From: a virus | Strand: one strand, 5' to 3' | IMG/VR virus record: IMGVR_UViG_3300042484_002041 | Span: 103,585-167,584 of that record | DNA length: 64,000 nt | Translations under genes and position numbers: made by a program | The notes under the pieces: generated by a model | The model's input: the letters and a program-made list of their open reading frames with translations, nothing else | Told to the model about the DNA's origin: nothing | The model's database searches: none | In this document: positions 37,201-45,616 of the stretch, in pieces | How positions within the stretch are numbered: position 1 is the stretch's first letter | Layout: every line of letters starts with the position of its first letter

Positions 37201-37775
37201 ACAAGATTGAGAGTGTACTCGTCTGTTCGAATTCCCAACAGAGTTTGATCATTAGCCGGCCGGCCAAACTTTTGACTGTCAACAAGAGAAGCATTAACGA
37301 TAGCGATGAACTGCTCGAACCAATTTGGATTAGTTGGATCGTTCCAGTCAATAGTTAAGTTACTGAGATTTACGCCGTTGTAATCAATAACGCTTTCGCT
37401 GGTGGAAATTGAAAATACTTTAAGGAATCCCTGCGCTGCTTGATTACGTTTGGGTGTATAGCTAACCAAATTAGCCAGGCGTACCACGCTGTCACGTCGT
37501 TCAGCAGTGTCTAAAAAGTTTTCGCGGGCGTTTAAGTCATTACGGAATGCCAGCGACTGGCCCATAAATGCCATAACGTCCAGCAAGGCAACAAATTCTG
37601 ACGATTCAATGTAGTCGTTGAATGTCTCTGGGTAGTAAAGTCGCAGATAATCTATGAAACTTTTTCGTAATGTTTCAAAGTCGTAACTTTGAAAATCGGC
37701 TTCGCGATAGGTCTGGTATAATCTCTTCCAGTCCTCTACGCCGAATATAGCAGTTTGTCGTGCAGTCTTAGCCAT
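34296..37775 (-). CDS. 6: Baseplate wedge protein gp6
   Basis: 1,159 residues. The N-terminus VEDWKRLYQTYREADFQSYDFETLRKSF, then SEFVALLDVMAFMGQSLAFRNDLNARENFLDTA and SVVRLANLVSYTPKRN, is the hallmark of T4-type gp6, the wedge protein that forms the iris-like ring holding baseplate wedges together. The gene is larger than T4 gp6 (about 660 residues), with extra beta-rich material in the middle and C-terminal half, as in other environmental T4-likes. It lies between gp25 and the giant protein, preserving the T4 25-6-7-like order across the wedge module. Confidence 0.93.
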   Translation of the reverse strand: MAKTARQTAIFGVEDWKRLYQTYREADFQSYDFETLRKSFIDYLRLYYPETFNDYIESSEFVALLDVMAFMGQSLAFRNDLNARENFLDTAERRDSVVRLANLVSYTPKRNQAAQGFLKVFSISTSESVIDYNGVNLSNLTIDWNDPTNPNWFEQFIAIVNASLVDSQKFGRPANDQTLLGIRTDEYTLNLVPGFLPVVPYTSSVDGITMPFAAVSGTSQGKDYVYEPAPKPSGAFNMLYRNDQLGFGSNNTGFFFLFKQGVLQNQDFNLAEALPNRTVNINIEGCNDEDHWLYKLDGLGSIASEWLYVQNTYAAAVNQLAPDQRQTYSITSRANDQITLTFGDGVFAEIPVGIFRAYVRASNGLEYVINPEEMQSVAIQVSYVSRYGRLETLTLNCGITTPVSNAQSRETIDEIKQRAPARYYTQNRMVNGEDYNNFPFTQYNSIIKSKAVARSSTGTSRYTDLTDVTGKYSSTNIFGSDGVLYRENVLPSFQFDWINVNDIVDVLTQTVEPLLASRSILQFYYNPTNFPRPNLAVLSTSWQQTTTVVNQTTGYFKDNKGLPQPIGIYTTNNCKYLTQGSLIKFGPPAGYYFNSNNRLIAGTPTAPGDKIVIWATIIAVVLDGTAQGLGNLPDGIGPVALNNFVPAGALALEVIPKFVDDLPNAIQQQILQQVELARNFGLGYDYLNASWYIITSTNLAADSTFSLTYAQNTAGLNLDASWLVQFTTNGIKYTVVNRGLDYLFASVIETRFFFDGSEKVYDPKTGLVINDFVRALKSNSRPDSNLPLPSDVTMDIIAQPIESDGFVNDYQVVVSFADSDADGVADNPDFFDDLVAPNVSPTTKLVFLQLVTDFDNLERYLPLASGIVNTMYPTLDTIELVKTEFINGQIFYTTISKLFYELTVATVNGLVQRTLTQRTDFIARTGRQDLYYQYRHNSALTNVIDPGTTNIIDIYVVVQEYYTAYQNYIKDTTGTVLMPTMPTIADLSTAYGRLNDFKMISDNIVLNSVVFKPLFGAKAAPELRATIKVVRAAKSTASISEIKSQVIANVNSYFTIDKWDFGDSFFFSELSAYLHRQMGSIVSSVVLVPLNPLKSFGDLYEIRSAPNEIFVSAATVSDVEVIEALTQSNIRSQTPVAGLYPVNVTGSTISTTISQTGEY

Positions 37776-37794
37776 GGTCGCCCGTCTGTTTAAG

Positions 37795-37817
37795 TATTTA
37801 TGGTTCTCAAAACCATA
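37795..37817 (-). promoter_or_regulatory. Late-promoter-like CATAAATA with overlapping hairpin before gp6
   Basis: CATAAATA (37,795-37,802, minus strand; 7/8 of TATAAATA) lies 20 bases upstream of the gp6 ATG. It partly overlaps a 7-bp perfect stem TATGGTT/AACCATA with a 5-base loop (37,799-37,817) in the 47-base gap after gp25. The hairpin lacks a T-tract, so it may be an mRNA processing or stability element rather than a terminator. Confidence 0.5.
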
Positions 37818-37822
37818 CAGTT

Positions 37823-38197
37823 TTAGACGTAGCTGGCTCGTCGGGTCTCTTGATTAAAGAATATAGATAAAAGTTCAGTGGTTTGATTTGGTACCAGCTG
37901 TACCAAGACCTCAATTAATATACCATTTTCCTGAGGATACAAATTAGCACTGGCAATATAAATCCTGGGGTCTTGACCGGCAACACGTTGTATTTCAGCA
38001 AGCATGGCAGCTTCAGTGTCCGGTGTTTGATTCTCAAACAGGTAATGCCAAATTGTAGTGCCGTATGCCGGCCGACCCGGTAATTCACCCTGTTGGATAT
38101 TAAATGCGTTCGAAAGATCCCGCTTGATCAATGCAAAATCCAGTAGTGTGAATTTTTTGTATTGATTGATAGTACTAAATCCAATGAATGTCGACAT
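37823..38197 (-). CDS. 25: Baseplate wedge protein gp25 (lysozyme-like fold)
   Basis: 124 residues, the usual size for gp25. LLDFALIKRDLSNAFNIQQGE and ELPGRPAYGTTIWHYLFE match the conserved gp25/type VI TssE core, in which a short RPEFG-type loop anchors sheath assembly to the wedge. It lies directly before gp6. The EPR-like motif of TssE is represented by PGRPAYGT. In T4, gp25 nucleates sheath polymerisation and has no lytic role. Confidence 0.93.
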   Translation of the reverse strand: MSTFIGFSTINQYKKFTLLDFALIKRDLSNAFNIQQGELPGRPAYGTTIWHYLFENQTPDTEAAMLAEIQRVAGQDPRIYIASANLYPQENGILIEVLVQLVPNQTTELLSIFFNQETRRASYV

Positions 38198-38208
38198 GCT
38201 AATATTTA

Positions 38209-39708
38209 TTATAGAAAACGTCGAACTATTGGACCAAACGCAATTGCCGGGATTTTTGGATCACCTAATATTGACTTGGCTGCTGCGTCAACACTGGCTC
38301 TGTCCACAGTGCCCACAATTCCTGCTGGGTTAAAGGCTGCCTTGGCTGCTGCTTCTGCGCCACCAAGTAATCCCCCTAGCCCTCCAACAATTCCCCCTAG
38401 ACTACTTCCTAAGCTACCAATTGCACCCGATAATGCACTGTTAAGCTGACCTGTTAACGCAGCAGCCGGATTCCCGAGTGCTCCTGTAATTTTTCCACCA
38501 ATGCCGCCCAGCGCGCCTTGCAACTGCCCTGTGATGCTACCGACAGCGCCCGATGTACTACCTAGGCTGCTTAACGTACTAGCGGCTCCGCCTAGTGCGC
38601 TCGAAGCTGCGCCACTTAGTGCACCAGTAACGCTACCTAGTGCTCCTGAGGCCGCACTACTTAAAGCACCAGTGGCCCCACTTAATGCACTCGAGGCTGC
38701 ACCACTAAGGGCGCCTGCTGCGCCAGCGATAGAACCCCCTAATATGCTAGTGGCCTGAGTAGGCAAGCTACCGAGCCCGGGAATTTTGTTTAGCATAGCA
38801 GGTGCATTAGCCAAGTCTGTTATAGTTTTTAGAGCCGGGTTGTCTGCTAACGCTGGAATTTTTGCAAGACTTGCAACACTGCCGATCCCCGGTAACGAGT
38901 TTAATTGATTAGTAACCAGGTTGACTGCTTGCTGGCCACTTTTAGCAACGTCATTGATCTGCCCCGCAAGGCCTGCAGGTGCTTTCCCCGCTGCCCAAGC
39001 TGCTACATCAGTTGCACCAAACTTGCTTGCTGCTTGCACTAACCCGCCCAGGTTCTTCGCTGATTCTAGGCCGTTAACCACACCTAGTTTTTTCAACTGC
39101 GACATCCCGGCATTCATAACGCTTTGTTGCGCTTCGCTTTGAAGCTTAGAGTTAGTAACAAATCCGCCTAGGTCAGAAACTCCGTTCTTGCCAGTCCACA
39201 TCGAGGGACTTGCAAGTAAACTTTGTAATTTTTCTGGGTCAACCCCGGCGCTAAAATACGTTGCCACGGTCCCGGGTTTCAAAAATCCCTGCTGCTCGAG
39301 TTGACTTGGGCTCAATCCGTATGTGCCTATTCCGGCTGCTAATGGTGATGTGCCAGCGGGCAGCAATGATCGTGCTGTTGCGGTAAGAGATTGGGCCTGT
39401 GCTAACAGGCCTGTAACTTGCGAAGTATTCAACGATCCAATTGAGATACTGGCTACGCCTTGCTTTAACACATCTGCTGCAGACACAGCTTGTAGAATTG
39501 GCACGGTAGCTAATCCTGCTATTGTAGCTGCTGTCTGTGTTCCTATAGCGGACAACCCTTTTAATGCTTGCCCTGGACCAATTGCGCTTAATGTGCCGGC
39601 ATTAAGCTGCCGCTCGTATACAATTTTTGCCTGCTCGGGAGTTGTATCGTTGGGCACCGTTACGGTATAGTTGTTACCGTTCGAATCCGTGAAATTAAAA
39701 TCTTTCAT
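38209..39708 (-). CDS. Small-residue-rich virion protein of the baseplate/hub operon
   Basis: 499 residues. Residues about 130-200 hold a conserved-looking domain (LSPSQLEQQGFLKPGTV, then SLLASPSMWTGKNGVSDL) that I recall from several T4-like tail proteins. Residues about 320-460 are almost entirely Ala/Gly/Ser/Leu in near-repeats such as GALSGAASSALSGATGAL and GALGSVTGALSGAAS, forming a long low-complexity hydrophobic stretch. The C-terminus FGPIVRRFL is distinct. No enzymatic motif is seen. It overlaps the SGNH-like gene by 4 bases. A role in the hub, spike tip or ejected tail contents is inferred from position. Confidence 0.65.
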   Translation of the reverse strand: MKDFNFTDSNGNNYTVTVPNDTTPEQAKIVYERQLNAGTLSAIGPGQALKGLSAIGTQTAATIAGLATVPILQAVSAADVLKQGVASISIGSLNTSQVTGLLAQAQSLTATARSLLPAGTSPLAAGIGTYGLSPSQLEQQGFLKPGTVATYFSAGVDPEKLQSLLASPSMWTGKNGVSDLGGFVTNSKLQSEAQQSVMNAGMSQLKKLGVVNGLESAKNLGGLVQAASKFGATDVAAWAAGKAPAGLAGQINDVAKSGQQAVNLVTNQLNSLPGIGSVASLAKIPALADNPALKTITDLANAPAMLNKIPGLGSLPTQATSILGGSIAGAAGALSGAASSALSGATGALSSAASGALGSVTGALSGAASSALGGAASTLSSLGSTSGAVGSITGQLQGALGGIGGKITGALGNPAAALTGQLNSALSGAIGSLGSSLGGIVGGLGGLLGGAEAAAKAAFNPAGIVGTVDRASVDAAAKSILGDPKIPAIAFGPIVRRFL

Positions 39709-40532
39709 TGTGGTTTAGAATCCTCAGTGAGATTAAGTTTTTTTATTACAAAATCAGCAAATATATCGCTGTTGCTCGGATCATAATGAAATCTTGCATT
39801 AGCAGTACTATTAAGCACAACCAAGGCTCTATAATTAAATTCCTGTACATCTACTTTGTAGTTTGGTGGTAGCCAACTGATATTTTTTTCATGTGCGTGT
39901 ACGAATAATGGATCAACAAATACTATAAATGGGATTTGATGTTGTTGTAGACGGCGACAAGCATCGCTAATAATCCAACAATCCTGTTGCCGTTTAACAC
40001 GTGAATCATACAGATTTAACATGTATAGCTTTATCGCAGACACCTGCTCATCATTTAATTTGTAAAAATTATTCACTTTATTGTCTGGAAAAGCTAAATT
40101 ACCTAACGATTCACTTATAAGTGTAGGATCTGTTAAAAATTCATGCTTACTAGATAAATCTGGATGGGGGCTATACTGTATATTTGAAATCCCTCGATCC
40201 GGCTTGTAGTATCCCGGTTGAGTTCTTAACCAATTTTTAAAATTAAACTTATTCCTAATCCAGGTGATAAGCGTCTGGTTATTAGAATTTATTATCGGGA
40301 GTTCAATTCGATCCCATGTAGTAGTTCCGACTACTACATAATCCACACCAAGTTCGATAGCTTTATCAATCTGAAGAGCTATAGTAAAATTGCTACACCC
40401 GCCACGGGCTAGACTTACTAAATCAAAGTCGACTTTGTTTGCAAGTTTTTCTCCAAAACTCAATCCTGGGTAGTCGAGATCGGATGTGAACCAACTAGCT
40501 CCGCAGACTGCTATTTTTTTACGATTGTTCAT
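39705..40532 (-). CDS. SGNH-like protein in baseplate operon, divergent catalytic residues
   Basis: 275 residues. KIAVCGASWFTSDLDYPG resembles SGNH block I, but with GAS instead of GDS (Ser still present). LARGGCSNFTIALQI resembles block II, and YVVVGTTTWDRIELP resembles block III. Near the C-terminus HYDPSNSDIFADF has Asp but Asn where the catalytic His of DxxH is expected. It sits between the gp5 spike gene and a hub-like gene with overlaps at both ends, unlike the intact SGNH gene at 6,581-7,318. It may be a non-catalytic or altered relative. There is no signal peptide. Confidence 0.7.
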   Translation of the reverse strand: MNNRKKIAVCGASWFTSDLDYPGLSFGEKLANKVDFDLVSLARGGCSNFTIALQIDKAIELGVDYVVVGTTTWDRIELPIINSNNQTLITWIRNKFNFKNWLRTQPGYYKPDRGISNIQYSPHPDLSSKHEFLTDPTLISESLGNLAFPDNKVNNFYKLNDEQVSAIKLYMLNLYDSRVKRQQDCWIISDACRRLQQHQIPFIVFVDPLFVHAHEKNISWLPPNYKVDVQEFNYRALVVLNSTANARFHYDPSNSDIFADFVIKKLNLTEDSKPQ

Positions 40533-42022
40533 TATGCTGCCGGCACCTCTTCTGTTACGGTAGTATCCGGTGGTACTTCTTCAGTTACTACATCATTAGC
40601 CGTTGTATCAGTTTCTACAGGTGCGACCCCTCTGTTGTGATATGGGTACGGCTCATGTGTAGGTGCACGAGTCACAGAACTTATCAGTGTGCCGGGCTCA
40701 ACTTTCCACCCTTCGTTGGCAACAAATTTTACATCAGGCAATTCCTTATCGTCAATCTTGACTGAGGGAAGTACATTAGGCGGCGCGCCCGAGTTGAGCC
40801 CAATAGTAGTACCCTTGAAGTTTAATGTGCTTTCTGAATTCCATCCCCCGACGCCGGCTGACTTTAGTGCCAGAGCACCAGACGAATTGATGCTAACCGT
40901 GTTGGTTCCATCAAGTATTAACTTGTTAGTAGCAACCAGGTTCATAGCAGTGGCAGTCAACTTGACGTTGACACTTTTCAAGTTGATGTTCTTTCCAGCA
41001 TACATGTTGATGTCATCATCTGCGTGGAGATTAATTGTACCTTGTGTTCTTATGTTAACCGAGTTAGTCGAGAATACATCCATGGTACCTTCTGATCCCA
41101 GTTCAATCCAGGACTGCCCGTTAGCATGTGTTATATAGAAACAATCGCCATCATCACTCATGGTAATCTGATGGCCTTTACTGGTACGAATACGTACCAG
41201 ATTGTCGTAGCCGTCGATGTCGCCATCGTCCATGATAACGCTGTGGCCGCCACGACGGCCAATAATATTCAGATTTGCAAGAGTGACCTGGCCGGCTGCT
41301 AGCTGTTGTTGAAGTTGTTCATCAGTAATGCCGCTTTGATAGATTGCTCGGCCCGGGGTCGAAACACCGTATACTGAGCTAGGGCTTTCTCTCTGGCTGC
41401 TGGACGTGATGGGACCGCGGATAACATCATCAATCAGCCCTTGCTGTAACATGATAGCAGCAACGTAGGAATGGATTGGTTTAGGTGCGTCGAAGAATCG
41501 CGGACTTTCGGCAATTTTTGGGTCTACATTGTTAATTTCAGTCACTGGCAACTGAGCACTCTGAGAGAAGTATGGGTTATCAGATGGTATAAAGTTCCTT
41601 GTTCCGGCCACTGCCGGAATCATGTGATTAAGTCCATCTTCGGGCAAGCAGCCCACATAAATTCCCTGGTTAGGGTCGCCACCAATAAAAAAGCAAATTA
41701 CTCTTACGCCAATATCCGGCGGAGTAAACCACATGCCATAACTTTGTGGGTTGCTGCGAAATGTGCCCGGGCTAGAGTTAGAAGCTTCGCCGGGAGTAGA
41801 TCCGTAGAATGGCGGTATATAGCTAACTGTTCGCCACAGGCTAGTGTCATCTATTTTTTTTCCAGCAAACTGTTCAATATAAACCTGTAGACGTCCGCTG
41901 CGGGTAGGGTCAATGTTGTTACGAACTTCGCCAACAAATGGCCCAAATTCCGTAGGCGTGCCACCTCGTCCAAATTGATACCCTTGGCCACGACCCCGGC
42001 TGCGCTGTATATTATCTGCCAT
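40532..42022 (-). CDS. 5: Baseplate hub/spike protein gp5 (OB-fold plus beta-helix, no lysozyme domain)
   Basis: 496 residues. The N-terminal OB-fold region FGPFVGEVRNNIDPTRSGRLQVYIEQF and MWFTPPDIGVRVICFFIGGDPNQGIYVGCLP matches gp5/VgrG-type spike proteins. The C-terminal half repeats short strands (VFSTNSVNIRTQGTINLHADDDINMYAGKNINLKS) typical of the triple-stranded beta-helix needle. T4 gp5 carries a lysozyme domain between these parts; none is visible here. A lytic domain is instead encoded in the tape-measure-like gene at 58,555. The spike ends with Pro/Glu/Val repeats. Confidence 0.9.
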   Translation of the reverse strand: MADNIQRSRGRGQGYQFGRGGTPTEFGPFVGEVRNNIDPTRSGRLQVYIEQFAGKKIDDTSLWRTVSYIPPFYGSTPGEASNSSPGTFRSNPQSYGMWFTPPDIGVRVICFFIGGDPNQGIYVGCLPEDGLNHMIPAVAGTRNFIPSDNPYFSQSAQLPVTEINNVDPKIAESPRFFDAPKPIHSYVAAIMLQQGLIDDVIRGPITSSSQRESPSSVYGVSTPGRAIYQSGITDEQLQQQLAAGQVTLANLNIIGRRGGHSVIMDDGDIDGYDNLVRIRTSKGHQITMSDDGDCFYITHANGQSWIELGSEGTMDVFSTNSVNIRTQGTINLHADDDINMYAGKNINLKSVNVKLTATAMNLVATNKLILDGTNTVSINSSGALALKSAGVGGWNSESTLNFKGTTIGLNSGAPPNVLPSVKIDDKELPDVKFVANEGWKVEPGTLISSVTRAPTHEPYPYHNRGVAPVETDTTANDVVTEEVPPDTTVTEEVPAA

Positions 42023-45000
42023 TAGTATTCCCTTGCAATCTGTTGTGGTGGTTCAGGATCTGCAGCCATTGGCGTAAATCCAAATGATACATTGGGCTCG
42101 ATCCCGACCTGCTGTGTACCACTAGTGGGAGGATCCGATGGTAGTGCCGCAGCAGTATTTGCTAAATCTACCCGCCTTGGATCTGTGGCAGCAAATGCTG
42201 CCGATGATTGTCCACCACCGGTTAATTGATCTGTATTAATTCCCAACTCGCCTAATGAATTCGGGTCTATGATGTCAGTTTCTGCAGATTGCTGGGTGCG
42301 GGAGTTATTATTAGCAGGATTCGAAAATCTTCTTGTTGATTCAGAATTTAAGTCGGTAATATCCGTTTTCTTGGTTGCCTTTGCCGGGAATGTTATCAGA
42401 ACCCCATCTAGGTCTTGAGTAAACCGACCACGGCTAAAATTACTCGTAACCTCAACTGCCTTGTACACATAAACATTATAGTTAGGACGGACGTTTTGAT
42501 TTGGATTCATCAAGCCTGTATCCATATCATAGTCAACAGGTGTGTTGAACTCAATCTCAAAAAGCACTTCCTGATTTTCAAAATTTATAGTGCCATCGGT
42601 TAAAAAGTTGTTGCTGTAAATCTTTTTACCTTGTAAGCCGTTCCACAACTCGCCTTGTTGTAGCCAGGCTGGATCGCCAACAATGGACATTTTAACCCGT
42701 GCTTGGTCCGCAGGGCTGTACAAGTAGGCGGCTGCGTTAGCGCCAGGCTCATTTGTTTTTCCGGGCTGGCCTTGATCGCTAATATTACTTCTTGTTTGCC
42801 AACTGTTTTTTTCTTGCTCTCGACCGTATGGCGTAGAGGTACGGTTGGTGGCGTTGACTGTGTTGTAGAACAAGTAGTTAAAGTCTTGCTCAAAGGTTAA
42901 AATCTGACTGTTTTGTCCAGTAAACCAATGCTTGTATTGTTTGTGTACACCATTTTTTCGACTGACCGGAAAGTAATCGCTACGAACACCATATACTTTG
43001 TACATGCTGACTTGATAAGTTATTTTATAAGCATAATCGTTGCGCTTGGGGTCATAGCCCTTGGGTGTTACTTGCGTACCAATACGATACCAGGCGAATG
43101 GACCTGCTGGTTTTCCGCTAGGGGTGTCTTTGTCATCAACCTCATTGCCCTCTTTGTCAACAGCAGGAGACCTAAGTTGTTGATCATAAATGTAGGTGCT
43201 ATTGCGCACTGCTTGGTCAATAAACTGTACAATGCTAGTACCTGCTAGTATTGCAGCATTTTTACTGTTAAAGTTAACAGTTTGTTTACTTGACAGCTTG
43301 GCTTGGGCAGCGTCTGCTGGTATTACCATGCCCACAGTAGCATTGCTTGTGAGCTTATTATCTTGCCTCGGCGGCTGCGTTTTGGCGTTTTGCATTGCAT
43401 CATCAACAATGATAATTTCGTACTCGTCGGGTATTGTAAATGTTCCCGGAACACGCTCTTGTTCAAATTTGTTAAGTGCTGCTGCTAGCCCTGATACAAT
43501 TGTCGGATTGGGTGCAGCACTGGCCACAGGTGGCGCAGTTTCTGTACTGGTATTAGCACGGGAAGAATCCGGCACAGGGGCATTATTAGTAGTATACTTG
43601 GCATTGCCAGACAGCAACTCTTTGAGCGTGGTGGCTGTTACTTCAACGTTGTACGGTATGACCCCGCGTGCTTGCCCAGTTGCGATACCATTCTGAGGAC
43701 AAACGGCGCTGCACTCATATTCAGTTAACTTGTTAGCAACACGGAACTTGATACCAGTAAACTGGAAAGGAATAAACTTTTCAACAATAGCAGTAGGGCC
43801 CATTGTTTGGTCAAAGTTGACCACTTCACCATTGACGTTGACTAAATTACCATCCTGGTCGTACCCATAAAATCTAATCACCATTAGATAGTTTTGAGCT
43901 GCATAATTTTGTGGTGATTTTGTTGCTCCTTGCGCTTTGGCCTGTTCCTGACAAGCAAAATACAAGTTATCTAATAAAGAAATGCCATTGGGTTCTGAAA
44001 TACGAAACCCTAGCTCAACTGCATTGTGCGCTCCTCTGGTGCCTTTGCCCATGAGAAGACTGCGTATCTTGACATCATCAATATAATAATCCAGTGGGAA
44101 AAACTGGTTACGAGAAGCAGCAGAGGGTGCAGCTTGATCAGTATTAATGCCCAGCTCACCCACAGTGTTTAGAACAGCTTGATCAGCAGAGTTGCTGTCT
44201 TTTTGTGCAGTTCCCATGGTGCCCTGAGGGGCTCCGCCCGACTGCATCAGCAGTTGCATGCCGTTTGTGGTCTTTTGTGGAGATTGTAATAATTTTGCGT
44301 AGGCCTGGGGACTTGCTATGTAGATGCTGATATTATAGGTATAGCTAGAATATTTGTCAAGCACATTGTCTTGGGGGATTAGTGCAGTTGCAGCAGTGCT
44401 GCCATACGCTGCATTGATGCTGCTGCGCACGGAGTTGTCATCTCCTGGGGCTCCCTTGCCCGAATCTCTAGTAGGGGACGCCACAGGGGTCGCTGCACTA
44501 GAACCAGCGTCTTCATTTAATGCACCAAAGTCTGTGCCCCGGGCAGCGGATTGTGCCGACGGCGCGGCTGCACCGGGTGTTGCTGTAAACGGTGGGTTTG
44601 ATTGTGTGGTGCCTATCGTTCTCGTGGGGGCATTGAGTCCAGTGTCGGTAGTTTTGTCTGGATCAAATGCGTCAGCGTTGCTGGGGGTCTGGGCACTGGC
44701 TGTTGCAGTGCTGGCCGGCGCTGCCGGTGGTGGCACAATTTCACCTGCCGAGACTGGGGGCGCAGCAGGTGGTGTCGGTGTATATAGACTCTTCAGTGAC
44801 GCATCTACTTCATTTATTACAGGGATCATACCTAGAAACCAGGCCGTCTGGGCTGGTGTCGCCGTGGGCGAAGCGGCAGTTCGGTTTATGCCACTGATAA
44901 CGGTAGCAGCAGAGCCGTCAAATACTATACTACCTGAACTACTTATCACCTGAAACGTTACATCCCCGTTGACTGTGTCGAGCATCCCCAGAATAGTCCA

Positions 45001-45054
45001 ATCACCACCCGGTGGTATATTAGGGTAGCTGCGTGTCTGTTGTACGATTGCCAT
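42022..45054 (-). CDS. Large baseplate hub-region structural protein
   Basis: 1,010 residues. The N-terminal 100 residues are beta-like (VQQTRSYPNIPPGGDWTILGML), followed by a Pro/Ala/Ser/Thr-rich linker (about 90-210). A central ordered region (SYTYNISIYIASPQAYAKLLQ; LDYYIDDVKIRSLLMGKG; RFYGYDQDGNLVNVNGEVVNFD) has the strand pattern of hub or tube-initiator proteins. The motif GELGINTDQ occurs twice (about 292 and 938). Placed between the gp53-like pair and gp5, it occupies a hub position; gp27 equivalence is possible but not demonstrated. It overlaps gp5 by one base. Confidence 0.7.
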   Translation of the reverse strand: MAIVQQTRSYPNIPPGGDWTILGMLDTVNGDVTFQVISSSGSIVFDGSAATVISGINRTAASPTATPAQTAWFLGMIPVINEVDASLKSLYTPTPPAAPPVSAGEIVPPPAAPASTATASAQTPSNADAFDPDKTTDTGLNAPTRTIGTTQSNPPFTATPGAAAPSAQSAARGTDFGALNEDAGSSAATPVASPTRDSGKGAPGDDNSVRSSINAAYGSTAATALIPQDNVLDKYSSYTYNISIYIASPQAYAKLLQSPQKTTNGMQLLMQSGGAPQGTMGTAQKDSNSADQAVLNTVGELGINTDQAAPSAASRNQFFPLDYYIDDVKIRSLLMGKGTRGAHNAVELGFRISEPNGISLLDNLYFACQEQAKAQGATKSPQNYAAQNYLMVIRFYGYDQDGNLVNVNGEVVNFDQTMGPTAIVEKFIPFQFTGIKFRVANKLTEYECSAVCPQNGIATGQARGVIPYNVEVTATTLKELLSGNAKYTTNNAPVPDSSRANTSTETAPPVASAAPNPTIVSGLAAALNKFEQERVPGTFTIPDEYEIIIVDDAMQNAKTQPPRQDNKLTSNATVGMVIPADAAQAKLSSKQTVNFNSKNAAILAGTSIVQFIDQAVRNSTYIYDQQLRSPAVDKEGNEVDDKDTPSGKPAGPFAWYRIGTQVTPKGYDPKRNDYAYKITYQVSMYKVYGVRSDYFPVSRKNGVHKQYKHWFTGQNSQILTFEQDFNYLFYNTVNATNRTSTPYGREQEKNSWQTRSNISDQGQPGKTNEPGANAAAYLYSPADQARVKMSIVGDPAWLQQGELWNGLQGKKIYSNNFLTDGTINFENQEVLFEIEFNTPVDYDMDTGLMNPNQNVRPNYNVYVYKAVEVTSNFSRGRFTQDLDGVLITFPAKATKKTDITDLNSESTRRFSNPANNNSRTQQSAETDIIDPNSLGELGINTDQLTGGGQSSAAFAATDPRRVDLANTAAALPSDPPTSGTQQVGIEPNVSFGFTPMAADPEPPQQIAREY

Positions 45055-45055
45055 G

Positions 45056-45313
45056 TTATAACCCCAACACTGAACGTATCAACTCTGGCTTAGGCAAGTA
45101 AATTCCGACACCTACTACAAAGTCAAAGAATGGGTCAGCCAATCTGTTTGGGTTTCTGGCGGCGAATGTCCACCATAATCTAGAATCGCTGTATAAGTCA
45201 AATGCTAATAAGTCTGCAAGACTGCTGTCAATTTCCGTGATGTCTCTCTTTGCAACCGCAATTTGTTCTCGAATACCAGCAATAATTTCTTTAATTTCTG
45301 CAACGGTAGCCAT
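45056..45313 (-). CDS. gp53-like baseplate wedge protein, shorter paralogue
   Basis: 85 residues. ADLLAFDLYSDSRLWWTFAARNPNRLADPFFDFVVGVGIYLPKPELI matches the core of the adjacent gp53-like protein (YDLYQESNLWWVFYQRNPN..PPWDFEAGKMIYIPK) almost position for position. It lacks that protein's N-terminal FTTPYSQFYLD segment and starts with a short coiled-coil-like stretch instead. Two tandem genes of this type suggest duplication. gp53 in T4 completes the wedge and has a LysM-like core. Confidence 0.78.
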   Translation of the reverse strand: MATVAEIKEIIAGIREQIAVAKRDITEIDSSLADLLAFDLYSDSRLWWTFAARNPNRLADPFFDFVVGVGIYLPKPELIRSVLGL

Positions 45314-45316
45314 AAA

Positions 45317-45616
45317 TTAAAACCCCAGTGTGCTGCGCAATGTAGTAATCTTGGGAATGTAGATCATTTTGCCTGCTTCAAAATCCCAGGGTGGTGCAGT
45401 TAACGTGTTGGGATTGCGTTGATAAAACACCCACCATAGATTAGATTCCTGATACAAGTCATATGCCAGTAGGTCTGGGCGGTATTGGTACGTCTGATTC
45501 AACTTGATAAGATTGTCATCGTTCTCTTTGGGGATGGGACGATTGACCATGTTGTCAAGATAAAACTGAGAATATGGCGTAGTAAAGTACGGACTTGTTG
45601 CGTTGTAATTAGCCAT
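45317..45616 (-). CDS. 53: Baseplate wedge protein gp53
   Basis: 99 residues. PYFTTPYSQFYLDNMVNRPIP, then LAYDLYQESNLWWVFYQRNPNTLTAPPWDFEAGKMIYIPK, is the recognisable gp53 pattern (W-WVF and a final I-IP strand, with a LysM-like core). The start coincides with the last base of the gp48-like gene. A shorter paralogue follows directly. Confidence 0.85.
   Translation of the reverse strand: MANYNATSPYFTTPYSQFYLDNMVNRPIPKENDDNLIKLNQTYQYRPDLLAYDLYQESNLWWVFYQRNPNTLTAPPWDFEAGKMIYIPKITTLRSTLGF

Noticed and set aside
38203-38210. AATAAATA (minus strand) upstream of gp25
   Set aside because: It lies 6 bases before the gp25 ATG and overlaps the end of the upstream gene, too close for a normal leader.
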